Assembly (NCBI RefSeq): GCF_029667115.1
Contig: NZ_JARUIU010000009.1
Span: forward strand, 54,984 to 118,983
DNA: 64,000 nt
Reading direction: 5' to 3'
Origin: Jeotgalibacillus sp. ET6
GTDB taxonomy: Bacteria; Bacillota; Bacilli; Bacillales; Jeotgalibacillaceae
The notes below the pieces were generated by a model. That model was not told the DNA's origin. It searched no databases and saw only the letters and a program-made list of their open reading frames with translations. This document shows positions 1-8,010 of the stretch, piece by piece (position 1 is the first letter of the stretch; every line of letters starts with the position of its first letter). Made by a program: the position numbers and the translations under genes.

Positions 1-728
1 CAATTACATGGAATGGGGAAAAAATCGGATATCACAACAGCTCGCAGGTTGGCTATCTGCCAGAGGAAAGAGGACTTTATCCAAAGATGAAAGTAAAGGA
101 GCAAGTCGTCTACCTGGCCAGGCTGAGAGGTATGGATAGAAAAAAAGCGGAAACTGAGCTTGAGTATTGGCTAAAACGCTTCAATGTACCCGAGTATGAA
201 AATAAGCGCGTGGAGGAATTATCAAAAGGAAATCAGCAAAAGATTCAATTTATTGCTGCTATCCTGCATAAGCCTGAGCTGATCATTTTAGATGAACCAT
301 TCAGCGGACTCGATCCTGTTAACGTGGAACTTTTAAAAGACGCGGTACGGGATATTCAAAGACAGGGAGCGACGATTATTTTCTCCAGTCACCGGATGGA
401 GCATGTAGAAGAGCTTTGCGAGAGTCTTTGCATTATACATAAAGGATCTCCTGTTTTACATGGAAAACTCAAAGAAATCAAGCGATCCTTCGGCAAAAAA
501 AATCTGCTGATTGATTCTGAGATGGACCTTAGCTATTTATCGTCGTTTAAAGGTGTAGTAAAGATAAAGGAGAGAGTAGAGGGAGTGACTCTTCAAATTG
601 AAAACGAGGAAATATCGCAGGCGATCCTTGAGGACATTCAGGGCAAGGGGTTTATCAGACGATTTTCGCTGGAAGAGCCATCTTTAAACGATATATTTAT
701 AGAGAAGGCAGGTGCTTCTTTTGAATAG
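1..728 (+). CDS. yhaQ: ABC transporter ATP-binding protein YhaQ-like (5' partial)
   Basis: This is the C-terminal part of an ABC exporter ATPase. The frame is open from base 3 to the window edge, so the true start and the Walker A loop lie upstream of the window. The fragment keeps the ABC signature (LSKGNQQ), Walker B with D-loop (LIILDEPFSGLDP) and the switch histidine (FSSHRMEH). The last ~80 residues form the variable regulatory tail seen in NatA/YhaQ-type ATPases. The next gene, an ABC-2 type permease, starts inside its 3' end, so the two are co-translated and should form one exporter. In B. subtilis this pair is yhaQ-yhaP, thought to resemble a Na+ exporter. The substrate here is not known. 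Confidence 0.9.
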   Translation, partial: ITWNGEKIGYHNSSQVGYLPEERGLYPKMKVKEQVVYLARLRGMDRKKAETELEYWLKRFNVPEYENKRVEELSKGNQQKIQFIAAILHKPELIILDEPFSGLDPVNVELLKDAVRDIQRQGATIIFSSHRMEHVEELCESLCIIHKGSPVLHGKLKEIKRSFGKKNLLIDSEMDLSYLSSFKGVVKIKERVEGVTLQIENEEISQAILEDIQGKGFIRRFSLEEPSLNDIFIEKAGASFE

Positions 729-1986
729 ATTTGGACTTATTTTATCCAAAACGTATATGCAGAAATTAAAGTCAAAGTCCTTTCTGATTACAACGATCCT
801 ATTTGCTTTAGCCATCGTAGTGGGAACCAATTTCCAGAGTATTGCGGGTTTGTTTAATTCAGATGAAGGGGATGAAGAGAAATGGGAGGTTGTGGTTCAC
901 GATGAAAACGGAGCTGTCGCCTCTGCACTTGAACAGCAAATCGTTTTTGTGAATGAGCAAATTTCAATCACACCAAGCGAAGAAGCACCTTCTGACCTTG
1001 AGGAGCAGGTGGAAGAAGGGGAATACGACGCTTTATTAACCGTCATGCTGCTGGAGAGCGGCAAACTCGAAGCAACGTATTTTTCAGATTCTCTGACTTC
1101 CGACCAGTATTCTTCTGATCTGCAAATTGCGATGCAGACGATTCAGTCCAATCTGGCTGCCTCTGAACTCAACTTAAGCGCAGATGAACTAGCTACATTG
1201 AATATGCCGGTTGCGTTTAATCACGAGTCTTTTACGGATGGAGCTAAATCTGCAGAAGAACTCGATGAAGCAAGAGGGCTTGTGTATATACTTATTTTCG
1301 TTATCTACATGTCTGTTCTTATTTATTCCATGATGATTGCTACCGAAGTAGCGACGGAAAAATCATCACGCGTCATGGAAATCCTCGTTTCAAGTGTCCC
1401 GCCTATTCAGCAGATTTTTGCGAAAATATTAGGAGTAGGGCTGCTTGGGCTCACCCAGCTTGCTTTATGGGCGGCAGTAGGATTTGCCTCTATTCAGTTA
1501 AGCAGTGATTCATTTGAGGGCGGGATTTATTCCCTTTTTGACTTTTCTGGTAATAGTGTTGGAACCATTGTGTATGGTATTATCTTTTTCCTGCTGGGCT
1601 ATTTCTTATTTGCGGCACTCGCTGCATTCCTCGGGTCTCTCGTGAGCCGAACGGAAGATCTTCAGCAGATGCTCATGCCAGTGAATCTTTTGATTGTAGC
1701 GGGGGCCATGCTGGCATTTTTCGGTTTGGCAAATCCTGAAGGCACACTTATTACCATTACATCCTACATTCCATTTTTCAGTCCGCTCGTCATGTTCACG
1801 CGTGTTGGAATGCTTAATCTGCCGATGTGGGAACCGTTGCTTGCAATCGGTCTGACCCTCCTGACAATTTTTATTATCGGATGGTTCGGAGCAAAGGTTT
1901 ACCGGGGCGGCGTTCTCATGTACGGCAATAGTTCATCATTCAAAGATTTGAAAAAAGCGCTGATCCTCTCTAAGAAAGAAAAGTAA
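721..1986 (+). CDS. yhaP: ABC-2 type transporter permease YhaP-like
   Basis: This is the membrane subunit paired with the upstream ATPase. It has one N-terminal membrane segment (about residues 15-40 after MNRFGLILSK), a ~150-residue acidic extracellular domain, then five or six membrane segments in the C-terminal half. This is the NatB/ABC2_membrane_3 layout. I chose the TTG at 721 because the AGGCAGGTG run at 706-714 then sits at a normal distance. The GTG at 712 is in frame but has only AGAAGG three bases away. The start overlaps the yhaQ stop, which indicates translational coupling. A stem-loop about 150 bp downstream (2135-2160) probably ends the transcript. The exported substrate is unknown. 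Confidence 0.87.
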   Translation: MNRFGLILSKTYMQKLKSKSFLITTILFALAIVVGTNFQSIAGLFNSDEGDEEKWEVVVHDENGAVASALEQQIVFVNEQISITPSEEAPSDLEEQVEEGEYDALLTVMLLESGKLEATYFSDSLTSDQYSSDLQIAMQTIQSNLAASELNLSADELATLNMPVAFNHESFTDGAKSAEELDEARGLVYILIFVIYMSVLIYSMMIATEVATEKSSRVMEILVSSVPPIQQIFAKILGVGLLGLTQLALWAAVGFASIQLSSDSFEGGIYSLFDFSGNSVGTIVYGIIFFLLGYFLFAALAAFLGSLVSRTEDLQQMLMPVNLLIVAGAMLAFFGLANPEGTLITITSYIPFFSPLVMFTRVGMLNLPMWEPLLAIGLTLLTIFIIGWFGAKVYRGGVLMYGNSSSFKDLKKALILSKKEK

Positions 1987-2134
1987 ATTCAGCCTCAGTT
2001 TAATATAAGTATCTGGAATCTCTGAATAATCATGTTCTTTTACTTTGATGCGAAGGGAAGATTCCTTTACAATGAAAGTAGTCTTAAAAGTCCACAAATA
2101 AAAGGTAAGATGCTGAAAATGCATCTATGAAAAT

Positions 2135-2170
2135 AGCAGAACAACAATCATTGTTCTGCTCCTTTTATTT
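2135..2170 (+). terminator. Rho-independent terminator downstream of yhaP
   Basis: A perfect 10-bp stem (AGCAGAACAA / TTGTTCTGCT) with a 6-nt loop is followed by CCTTTTATTT. The 150 bases between yhaP and this stem hold no convincing gene. Confidence 0.7.
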
Positions 2171-2195
2171 GCACCAAAAAAGCAAATACACTCAA

Positions 2196-2536
2196 CAGAA
2201 AACCAAAAGAAGCAAACGAAGCAGACCGGTCTGAAAGCGCTTGTCAGTCCAGGCGCGAAGACCGAAGCAGAGCAGAGTTGCCTTAAGTGGCAATGAGCAT
2301 CTGCGGAGGGAGGAGCAACGAAGAATGGGGGCGCTTGTCAGCCCGGTCTGCCCCAATTCAAAAGAAAAATACGAATACCAGAAAACCAAAAGAAGCAAAC
2401 GAAGCAGACCGGTTTGAAAGCGCTTGTCAGTCGAGGCGCGAAGACCGAAGCAGAGCGGAGTTGCCTTAAGTGGCAATGAGCATCTGCGGAGGGAGGAGCA
2501 ACGAAGAATGCGGGCGCTTGTCAGCCCGGTCTGCCC
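2196..2536 (+). repeat. Tandem direct repeat, two 158-bp copies with 183-bp period
   Basis: Copy 1 covers 2196-2353 and copy 2 covers 2379-2536. By eye they differ at about four bases. The period of 183 is a multiple of three, so an open frame runs through both copies, giving spurious ORFs on both strands and an artificial upstream extension of yhaM. Each copy contains AGACCGGTCT or a near-palindromic variant, two GCGCTTGTCAG motifs, and a GTTGC...GCAAC hairpin. The second copy ends 17 bases before the yhaM start. This fills the place where B. subtilis has yhaO and yhaN. Confidence 0.9.
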
Positions 2537-2553
2537 AGAATGAAGGAGAGTGC

Positions 2554-3516
2554 ATGACAATGAAAGGAATCACCTTTTTAAACGCTGGAGATCCGGTGGA
2601 TCAATATTTACTAATCAAGCAATCTACAAAAAGTGTAACCACTACCGGAAAGCCCTTTTTAACCCTGATATTTCAAGACCGAAGCGGCGATATTGAAGCT
2701 AAACTTTGGGATGCGGGTGAAGAGGATGAAAAAAAATATGCAGCGCAAACAATCGTAAAGGTAACTGGAGAAATTCACAATTATAGAGGGAAAAATCAGC
2801 TGCGATTGCGACAGATCCGTCCTGCATCTCAATCAGACGGGGTTTCAATCGGAGAGTTTCTGGAAACTGCACCTGTCTCAAAGGAAACGATGATGGATGA
2901 GCTGACTCAATATATTTTTGAAATGAAGAATCCAACAATTCAGCGATTGACAAGACATCTTGTAAAAAAACATCAAAAGGAATTCATGGAATATCCTGCA
3001 GCAACTAAAAATCATCATGAATTCGTTTCAGGACTCGCTTATCACGTCCTTTCTATGCTCCAAATAGCGAAGTCTTTGACTTCACTCTATCCTTCATTAA
3101 ATAAAGATCTTCTGTATGCAGGAATCATTCTGCACGATATGGGGAAAGTGGAAGAGCTCTCAGGACCGGTATCGGCTTCTTATACATTAGAGGGCAATCT
3201 CTTAGGACATATCACTTTGATGATCAATGAAATTGGTCAGGCGGCAGAAGAACTTGGTGTGAAGGGTGAAGAGGTATTGATGCTTCAGCATATGGTGCTG
3301 TCCCATCACGGTAAAGCAGAGTGGGGATCACCAAAACCGCCAATGTTAAGAGAGGCTGAAATCCTCCATTATATCGACAATCTCGATGCGAAAATGAACA
3401 TGATGGACCGGGTATTGAACCGTACGAAAGCGGGAGAATATACAGAGCGGGTATTCGCACTGGAAAACCGTTCATTTTATAAACCGCTGATGTACGAGGA
3501 AGATAGAGAATCGTAA
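2554..3516 (+). CDS. yhaM: 3'-5' exoribonuclease YhaM
   Basis: This is a 320-aa protein matching YhaM, a Mn/Co-dependent 3'-5' exonuclease that acts on RNA and single-stranded DNA in Firmicutes. An N-terminal OB-fold nucleic-acid-binding domain (about residues 10-95, with [11 protein letters not shown]) is followed by an HD phosphohydrolase domain. The HD motifs are visible as [12 protein letters not shown] and [12 protein letters not shown], with HHGK further on. The ATG at 2554 follows AAGGAG (2543-2548). An ATG two codons later is also possible. The frame stays open upstream only because it reads through the tandem repeat, so the longer version is rejected. Homologues start with nearly the same residues. 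Confidence 0.93.
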   Translation: MTMKGITFLNAGDPVDQYLLIKQSTKSVTTTGKPFLTLIFQDRSGDIEAKLWDAGEEDEKKYAAQTIVKVTGEIHNYRGKNQLRLRQIRPASQSDGVSIGEFLETAPVSKETMMDELTQYIFEMKNPTIQRLTRHLVKKHQKEFMEYPAATKNHHEFVSGLAYHVLSMLQIAKSLTSLYPSLNKDLLYAGIILHDMGKVEELSGPVSASYTLEGNLLGHITLMINEIGQAAEELGVKGEEVLMLQHMVLSHHGKAEWGSPKPPMLREAEILHYIDNLDAKMNMMDRVLNRTKAGEYTERVFALENRSFYKPLMYEEDRES

Positions 3517-3608
3517 TCAGCAGGAATGTTAGCCCGTTTTTTTGCATAGGCTGTCCATAACCAACGAAACAATGGATGCAGATCATTGTTGAATAAGGAG
3601 GAGCAGCT

Positions 3609-3791
3609 ATGTTTCCAATATGGATCGATTTAATTATTGGCGGGATTGCGGTTAGTGCAGTAATGGCGGCAAGAGCAGCATATGTGGAAAAAAAGGTAGA
3701 AAAAGAATGGATCGAAGAACATGGACAAACGTATATTAAAAGAATGATTGAAGAAAAACAGAAAAGACTGATGTATAGGGAAGAAGAATAG
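3609..3791 (+). CDS. yhaL: Small membrane protein YhaL (sporulation-associated family)
   Basis: This 60-aa protein has one N-terminal membrane segment (about residues 3-24) and a charged cytoplasmic tail rich in Glu and Lys. A strong AAGGAGGAG ribosome site sits seven bases before the ATG. Size, topology and position between yhaM and prsA match B. subtilis yhaL, a small gene named for a sporulation role. The molecular function is not known. It ends 198 bp before the convergent prsA stop, and the space between holds a hairpin repeat. Confidence 0.8.
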   Translation: MFPIWIDLIIGGIAVSAVMAARAAYVEKKVEKEWIEEHGQTYIKRMIEEKQKRLMYREEE

Positions 3792-3833
3792 AGGACAATG
3801 AAGAGATGTAGACGCTTATTGATTTCTGCCTGA

Positions 3834-3946
3834 TGCGGCGGAAGAGCGAGGGGGCATAAGCTTCCGTCTCTGCGGAAAAAGTCTTCCTGAAATTCAGTGA
3901 ACCAGTTAAAAGAGGGTGAGACACTTGTGTCTCACCCTCTTTCTCA
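3834..3946 (-). repeat. Interspersed hairpin repeat, partial copy A
   Basis: This is a partial copy of the repeat family described in the findings. It shares the block CAGTGAACCAGTTAAAAGAG with the reverse complement of the full copies, and ends in the family's GAGACA/TGTCTC hairpin. It lies between the convergent yhaL and prsA genes. Confidence 0.7.
3911..3943. terminator. Bidirectional terminator between yhaL and prsA
   Basis: A perfect 14-bp stem (AGAGGGTGAGACAC / GTGTCTCACCCTCT) with a 2-nt TT spacer is flanked by an A-rich run on the left and TTTCT on the right. It can serve both convergent genes, and is the terminal hairpin of repeat copy A. Confidence 0.75.
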
Positions 3947-3988
3947 CGTTAGTTTGTCCTCTACTAGAACTGTACTAACCAGTCCTGC

Positions 3989-4918
3989 CTATCCTTCGTC
4001 AGTACCTTCGTCAGTATCTTCTTCTGCCGGCTCTTCAGCAGGAGCTTCCTCCGGCTCAGCCAGCAATGAATCGAATGCTGTTGATAATTCTTCATCTTTT
4101 ACATCGATGTCTGCATCACGCATAATTCCCTGAATGATAGAGGACACCTGTGTTTGATCCACTTTTTCAAGTTTTAAATCACGCTCAATGTCGTCACGCA
4201 TTTCATCGAGGCTTTCAATGTCTGCTTCTCTTGTTTCCGTTACTTCAATAATATGGTAGCCGAAATTGGTTTGAACAGGTTCACTGATCACATTTGGTTC
4301 AAGATTAAACGCTGCTTCTTCAAAGGCAGGGTCCATTTGTCCGGCTGTAAAGAAACCGAGATCCCCTCCTGATTCCTGAGCTGCCGGTTCAGTTGAATAC
4401 TCCTTTGCAAGCTCTGTGAAATCTCCCCCGTCTTCAAGAAGCTGTTTTACTTCCAGTGCGGTTTCTTCATCTTCAACTAATATATGACGAGCACTCACTT
4501 CTTTTTGCATTTGTTCGTACTCAGCTTGTATTTCTTCATCTGTTACTTCAATATCTGCAATTAAAGCATTCTCCTGAAGCTTGTTCAACACAAGCATTTC
4601 ACGAAAAGACTCCTCTGTATGGCCTTGTTGGGAAACAACTGCGTTAAATTGTTCTTCACCACCATATTGTTCTTTCATTGATTCTATTTCTTCGTCAATT
4701 TCTTCCTCTGAAACAGGGTACTTTTCCTGAAGAACATTTTCGAGCACCATCATTTGCAGGGCCTGTTCACCAACTGTGCTTTTCATTTCCTGATAAAATT
4801 CTTCTTTTGTGATATCTCCAGAAGCTGATGAAACAATGACTTCGCTTTCTTCATCACTGCATGCTGCCAATCCTGAGACACCTACTGCCAATGAAACCGT
4901 TGCAATCCACTTCTTCAT
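3989..4918 (-). CDS. prsA: Foldase lipoprotein PrsA (peptidyl-prolyl isomerase)
   Basis: PrsA is a membrane-anchored parvulin that folds secreted proteins outside the cell membrane. The 309-aa product has a lipoprotein signal with lipobox LAAC (Cys20), an N-terminal chaperone region, a parvulin PPIase domain around residues 135-225 (SARHILVEDEE, GGDLGFF, FGYHIIEV), and a C-terminal tail that is almost entirely Glu, Asp, Ala and Pro. The start at 4918 has AAGGAGAG eleven bases upstream. The longer in-frame extension lacks a ribosome site and would bury the signal peptide. The acidic tail is unusual and suggests salt or alkali adaptation (inference). It converges with yhaL over a shared terminator. 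Confidence 0.95.
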   Translation of the reverse strand: MKKWIATVSLAVGVSGLAACSDEESEVIVSSASGDITKEEFYQEMKSTVGEQALQMMVLENVLQEKYPVSEEEIDEEIESMKEQYGGEEQFNAVVSQQGHTEESFREMLVLNKLQENALIADIEVTDEEIQAEYEQMQKEVSARHILVEDEETALEVKQLLEDGGDFTELAKEYSTEPAAQESGGDLGFFTAGQMDPAFEEAAFNLEPNVISEPVQTNFGYHIIEVTETREADIESLDEMRDDIERDLKLEKVDQTQVSSIIQGIMRDADIDVKDEELSTAFDSLLAEPEEAPAEEPAEEDTDEGTDEG

Positions 4919-5140
4919 ACTATTTTCTCTCCTTACTTTAACTTTCAAACTAACTACAAAGCTTACTATAACATATTTCCATAAAACGGAGTACGTCTTG
5001 TTTCTCACTAATTCTCTAAAAAATAAATGTAGAAAGAATTCTTCATTTATTTTTCACAATTATGCAAGAATCCATTCTAGTGCCCATGCCATTCTTCATT
5101 GAAGTGAATAGCATAAATAATAAAGGAAGGAGGGGTTAAA

Positions 5141-5224
5141 ATGGGATACGGCTATGGTGGAGGCTTCGCTCTGATCGTTGTGCTCTTTATTTTGCTGATT
5201 ATTGTAGGTTCAGCTTGGTTCTAA
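5141..5224 (+). CDS. YjcZ-family small membrane peptide (27 aa), copy 1
   Basis: This is a 27-residue peptide with a Gly/Tyr-rich head (MGYGYGGGF), a single hydrophobic segment and the ending GSAWF. AAGGAAGGAGGGG precedes the ATG, so translation is expected to be strong. It matches the YjcZ/sporulation micro-protein family common in Bacillaceae, in which the head is Gly/Tyr rich and one membrane helix follows. No biochemical role is established. A second, near-identical gene follows 31 bp downstream, and both precede one terminator. Confidence 0.85.
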   Translation: MGYGYGGGFALIVVLFILLIIVGSAWF

Positions 5225-5255
5225 AATAAAGCAATACTGAAAAGGAGGAAATACT

Positions 5256-5342
5256 ATGTCAGGTGGCGGATACTACGGCGGTTTCGCATTAGTTGTCGTG
5301 CTATTTATTCTTTTGATCATCATTGGATCAGCTTGGTTCTAA
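5256..5342 (+). CDS. YjcZ-family small membrane peptide (28 aa), copy 2
   Basis: This 28-residue paralogue of the preceding gene begins MSGGGYYGGF and ends GSAWF. The two proteins differ mainly in the head and in conservative Ile/Val/Leu changes, while the DNA differs at many third positions, so both have been kept under protein-level selection. AAAGGAGG lies upstream of the ATG. It is likely co-transcribed with copy 1 and terminated by the hairpin at 5365-5393. Confidence 0.85.
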   Translation: MSGGGYYGGFALVVVLFILLIIIGSAWF

Positions 5343-5364
5343 AACAAGCGGATTGAATGAAAAA

Positions 5365-5394
5365 GAACGGACCGTTTAGGGTCCGTTCCTTTTT
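5365..5394. terminator. Terminator after the YjcZ pair, shared with the convergent gene
   Basis: A 9-bp stem (GAACGGACC / GGTCCGTTC) is followed by CTTTTTAT on the + strand and preceded by AAAA, so it can act in both directions. Confidence 0.8.
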
Positions 5395-5581
5395 ATGTGT
5401 ATAACACTTCTACATAAGATGATAAAAGCAGAATTAAAATTAAAATATTAATTGTGCGAAATACCTTTGGCTGCTTTTCATCAGGTATTTCTTTCTGTAC
5501 GCATAACTTATTCGTCATGCGGTTGATGGAGTATAAAATAAAGATAGTAAACAGTACAAATATCGCTGCTACGGAGACCAT
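5393..5581 (-). CDS. Small two-helix membrane protein, unknown function
   Basis: This 62-aa protein has two hydrophobic stretches (about residues 3-18 and 43-58) separated by a charged loop containing Asn, Lys, Cys and Glu. I chose the ATG at 5581 because AGGAGGGG lies seven bases upstream. A TTG two codons earlier is too close to the ribosome site. I do not recognise a family. The ribosome site and the shared downstream terminator support a real gene. Confidence 0.65.
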   Translation of the reverse strand: MVSVAAIFVLFTIFILYSINRMTNKLCVQKEIPDEKQPKVFRTINILILILLLSSYVEVLYT

Positions 5582-5675
5582 TGCCAAACCCCTCCTATTC
5601 TCTACCTACTACAATATCAAAAAATAAGATAAAAAAACAGGTTTACCTCTTATTCTTTCAACATGAATTACGAAA

Positions 5676-5717
5676 GCCCTCCGGTAATTCCACTATTTTT
5701 AACAGCAGATGGAGGGC
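5676..5717 (-). terminator. Possible terminator of the DUF3267 gene
   Basis: A 7-bp GC-rich stem (GCCCTCC / GGAGGGC) with a long loop lies just after the stop on the minus strand. The following T-run is weak (TTTCGT). Confidence 0.35.
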
Positions 5718-5727
5718 GAACTTACGA

Positions 5728-6288
5728 TTATACATTTGTGTATTCCAGGTTTTTAACAGGAACAAGAATCTCATACCCGTCATCGTACTCTTCTATAAAA
5801 GCCCCTTTTGGTGACTTAACTAAGCATTTAGCATACAAAAAATCAACCAGACATATTCCACAATGGTAAGCAGTCAGCATTGTGAAATAATGTGAATACA
5901 TTGGAAATGAATAAGCACCTGCAAGCAAAAGCGTATTTATGATCAGAAATGGAGAAACAAGTGCTAAAATAAATGCCGTTTTGGGAATCGGTTTTTTTAC
6001 CCGCACTGACATAATTGGCACAAAGTAAAATTGAAAACGGGTCTTAATGATGATGTCATTAAGATAGCTCAGTAAAGGCAGTACATGAAATAATTTATGT
6101 GATGGATAGATAATAAATAACCCAATGACAAAAAGTAAAAAATATTGATCCTTTAGTGAAGTTTCGCTTATCAATTGTGAAAAAACATATAAGAGTGAAA
6201 AAACAGCCAGTACAAGGATCGTAGAGAACATAAAGATCCGATAAAATCCGTACTGTTTTTTTACATTAATTGATTTCCAGCAATGCAT
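5728..6288 (-). CDS. DUF3267-type membrane protein with degenerate zincin motif
   Basis: This 186-aa protein has four predicted membrane segments. The layout resembles DUF3267 membrane proteins, which usually carry HExxH, a metalloprotease-like motif. Here the equivalent site reads HKLFH (in PSHKLFHVLPLL, about residue 64), with the catalytic Glu replaced by Lys. AGGAGGCG lies eight bases before the ATG. It sits between prsA and scoC, where B. subtilis has yhaK/yhaJ. It may be a catalytically dead paralogue or not a protease at all. The family assignment is moderate, while the HxxxH residues are directly visible. Confidence 0.65.
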   Translation of the reverse strand: MHCWKSINVKKQYGFYRIFMFSTILVLAVFSLLYVFSQLISETSLKDQYFLLFVIGLFIIYPSHKLFHVLPLLSYLNDIIIKTRFQFYFVPIMSVRVKKPIPKTAFILALVSPFLIINTLLLAGAYSFPMYSHYFTMLTAYHCGICLVDFLYAKCLVKSPKGAFIEEYDDGYEILVPVKNLEYTNV

Positions 6289-6639
6289 TTATAATCGCCT
6301 CCTAAACTCGACGATACGTCAATTTTTACAACCTGAGAGTTACTTTACTCTCCTTAAAAATAAAAATCAATACCTTTTTAAAAAATTTACAAAACTAATA
6401 GAGAAGGATTCACATTCAGATCCTGAAAATGTAAGACTAATCATCAGCAGAGGTACTATGGCTGCAGAAGGAAGGGACAGGATAGAAGCTGGAATAAATG
6501 ACAAGAGGCCGCAGAGGTTTTACTTAAGGAGAGTGGCGGACACAATAAGCATGCAGCCATAGTTTAAAAGTGCAAAACAAAAAGCCACCGGCTGGGGTGA
6601 CTTAACGAAAGCTGTAAAAGAAGATTATAATGACAAAAA
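6289..6639. other. 351-bp gap with no convincing gene
   Basis: The region between the DUF3267 gene and scoC has no ORF with a ribosome site. One forward frame reads from ATG 6457 for about 37 codons (MAAEGRDRIEAG...), meets a TAG at 6560 and continues open as KQKATGWGDLTKAVKEDY into the scoC 3' end. This could be a decayed small gene or chance. An 11-bp inverted repeat (ACTCTCCTTAA at 6347-6357, TTAAGGAGAGT at 6524-6534) brackets most of it. The scoC terminator lies at its right end. Confidence 0.5.
6573..6602 (-). terminator. scoC terminator
   Basis: On the minus strand, GTCACC-CCAGCC-GGTGGC forms a 6-bp stem (one G-T pair) followed by TTTTTGTTTT, 40 bases after the scoC stop. Confidence 0.65.
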
Positions 6640-7248
6640 TCAGGGTGATGAGGCAATTTCTCCAACGGGCGAAGAAGAGGATGCTGAATCTTTCTTTTTT
6701 ATTTTCCCATCCTTTTCGTAAAACTCCGTTTCAATGTTGTGAAACGATTTTTCAAATATTTTCATAAAATCGTCACCATAAATATTTTTTATGATGGACA
6801 TCATCTCCATCATTTCAGGGAATTTGCCATAAATCTCCCGTAAAGGAGAAGCACCAAGAAACACCGCATGCTGATCAGGAGAATAATTTTCCATTAAATC
6901 AAGAAGCAGCTGATCGCCTTTTTCAGTTAGCTGAATATACGTATTCCGTTTATCATTCTCCCGTTTTGAGAATTGAAGATAACCGCGTTCTTCAAGCTTT
7001 TTTGAAAAGTTAAAAGCTGTTGAAACATGCATGACGCCGAATTTCGCCACATCTGAAATGGACGCCCCCTTTAAATGATAGGAAATCCATAGAATGTGGT
7101 GCTCATTAATATTTAAATCATAGGGTTTAATCCAATTTTGCCAATCTTTTTCGATCGCTTTCCAAAGAGCTTTACTTAACTGAGCCATACGCTGACTGAA
7201 AAGCATGGCTTCTTTCATGGAAAAAGGTTGTTCATCCAAATCGCTCAC
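6640..7248 (-). CDS. scoC: Transition-state regulator ScoC (Hpr), MarR family
   Basis: ScoC is a MarR-type winged-helix repressor that limits protease production, sporulation and transport genes during the transition to stationary phase. The 202-aa product starts [20 protein letters not shown], typical of Hpr, with the DNA-binding helix-turn-helix around residues 55-110 ([21 protein letters not shown] then a [10 protein letters not shown] wing). The C-terminal ~20 residues are Ser- and Lys-rich and poorly conserved in the family. AGGTGAGCG lies just before the ATG. Position between prsA and yhaH is conserved with B. subtilis. Confidence 0.93.
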   Translation of the reverse strand: MSDLDEQPFSMKEAMLFSQRMAQLSKALWKAIEKDWQNWIKPYDLNINEHHILWISYHLKGASISDVAKFGVMHVSTAFNFSKKLEERGYLQFSKRENDKRNTYIQLTEKGDQLLLDLMENYSPDQHAVFLGASPLREIYGKFPEMMEMMSIIKNIYGDDFMKIFEKSFHNIETEFYEKDGKIKKKDSASSSSPVGEIASSP

Positions 7249-7465
7249 CTACTTTTTACTTTATTATGGCACCGGCAGTACAGGGCATTTAAGATATTAT
7301 AGCAATAAAGTAAAAATAAAAAAAGGTGTGAATAAATTTAATTTTCAAATAAATAACCCTTCAGCCGTTAGTACAGAAGAAAAAGGGCTTTTTTAATAAT
7401 TTTTAATAGATGCATTACGTAATGCCATTAAAAATAAACGATAATAAATTATTAGCATGCTGCAA

Positions 7466-7520
7466 ATAAAAAAGCTGTATCAGATGTCTGAAAATGAATT
7501 CAAACGTCTGATACAGCTAT
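7466..7520 (-). terminator. yhaH terminator
   Basis: A 15-bp stem with one mismatch (AGCTGTATCAGA.. / ..TCTGATACAGCT, arms 7473-7487 and 7504-7518) is followed on the minus strand by TTTTTATTTGC. The rest of 7249-7465 is AT-rich and shows no gene. Confidence 0.8.
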
Positions 7521-7538
7521 AGAGATAAAATCAATGAG

Positions 7539-7916
7539 CTAGGATGGCTGCGGGGTTGTTTCATCCTGATTAAGCGAGCGTTCAAGTTCCTCCATTGTAG
7601 CCTGAATGGCTGCGAGCTCATCCTGCAGATTGTTAATTGCGGGATCTGATTCGCTTTTCCAGGTTTGAATAGATTCTTTTAATTCACTTACGACAGATTG
7701 AAGGGAGTCTTTTCCTTCTTTAGATACCTGCTGAATGGATTCTTTCACCTGCTGAAGATTCATTTGAACTTCGAGCATATGATCAGACCAGTTATCTTTC
7801 GTGTGCTTTATGGATCCGCGCAGCTCTTTGCCGGATTGAGGTGCTGAGAGCAGCGTACTTGCAGCTCCAGCTATAAACCCCACAAAAATTCCATAAGACA
7901 ATAATTTAACATTCAT
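7539..7916 (-). CDS. yhaH: YtxH-domain protein YhaH
   Basis: This 125-aa protein has an N-terminal hydrophobic segment (about residues 5-24, FVGFIAGAASTLLSAP) carrying the YtxH-type glycine-rich signature and GKELR, followed by a long amphipathic, coiled-coil-prone tail full of Gln, Glu, Lys and Ser. In B. subtilis yhaH lies next to scoC and trpP, as here, and belongs to the general-stress-linked YtxH family. The molecular role is not known. AAGGATGTG precedes the ATG. Confidence 0.82.
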   Translation of the reverse strand: MNVKLLSYGIFVGFIAGAASTLLSAPQSGKELRGSIKHTKDNWSDHMLEVQMNLQQVKESIQQVSKEGKDSLQSVVSELKESIQTWKSESDPAINNLQDELAAIQATMEELERSLNQDETTPQPS

Positions 7917-8010
7917 TCATAACACATCCTTTATCATTTTAATCGGTTTAATTGTACGGTTTTAATCATAATGTAGAACAGGACCTCTTAATGGAAGGAG
8001 GAATCTCACC

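Noticed and set aside
2470..2553. N-terminal extension of yhaM by 28 residues
   Set aside because: It reads through the second repeat copy, has no homologous segment in YhaM, and a good ribosome site is present for ATG 2554.
2192..2560. ORFs on both strands inside the tandem duplication, with repeating Ser/Leu/Arg-rich peptides
   Set aside because: They are repeated in step with the DNA repeat, have no ribosome sites, and have low-complexity composition. The period of 183 keeps frames open by chance.
5581..5869. Two overlapping forward ORFs before the DUF3267 gene
   Set aside because: They lack ribosome sites and overlap the real minus-strand genes and a stem-loop.
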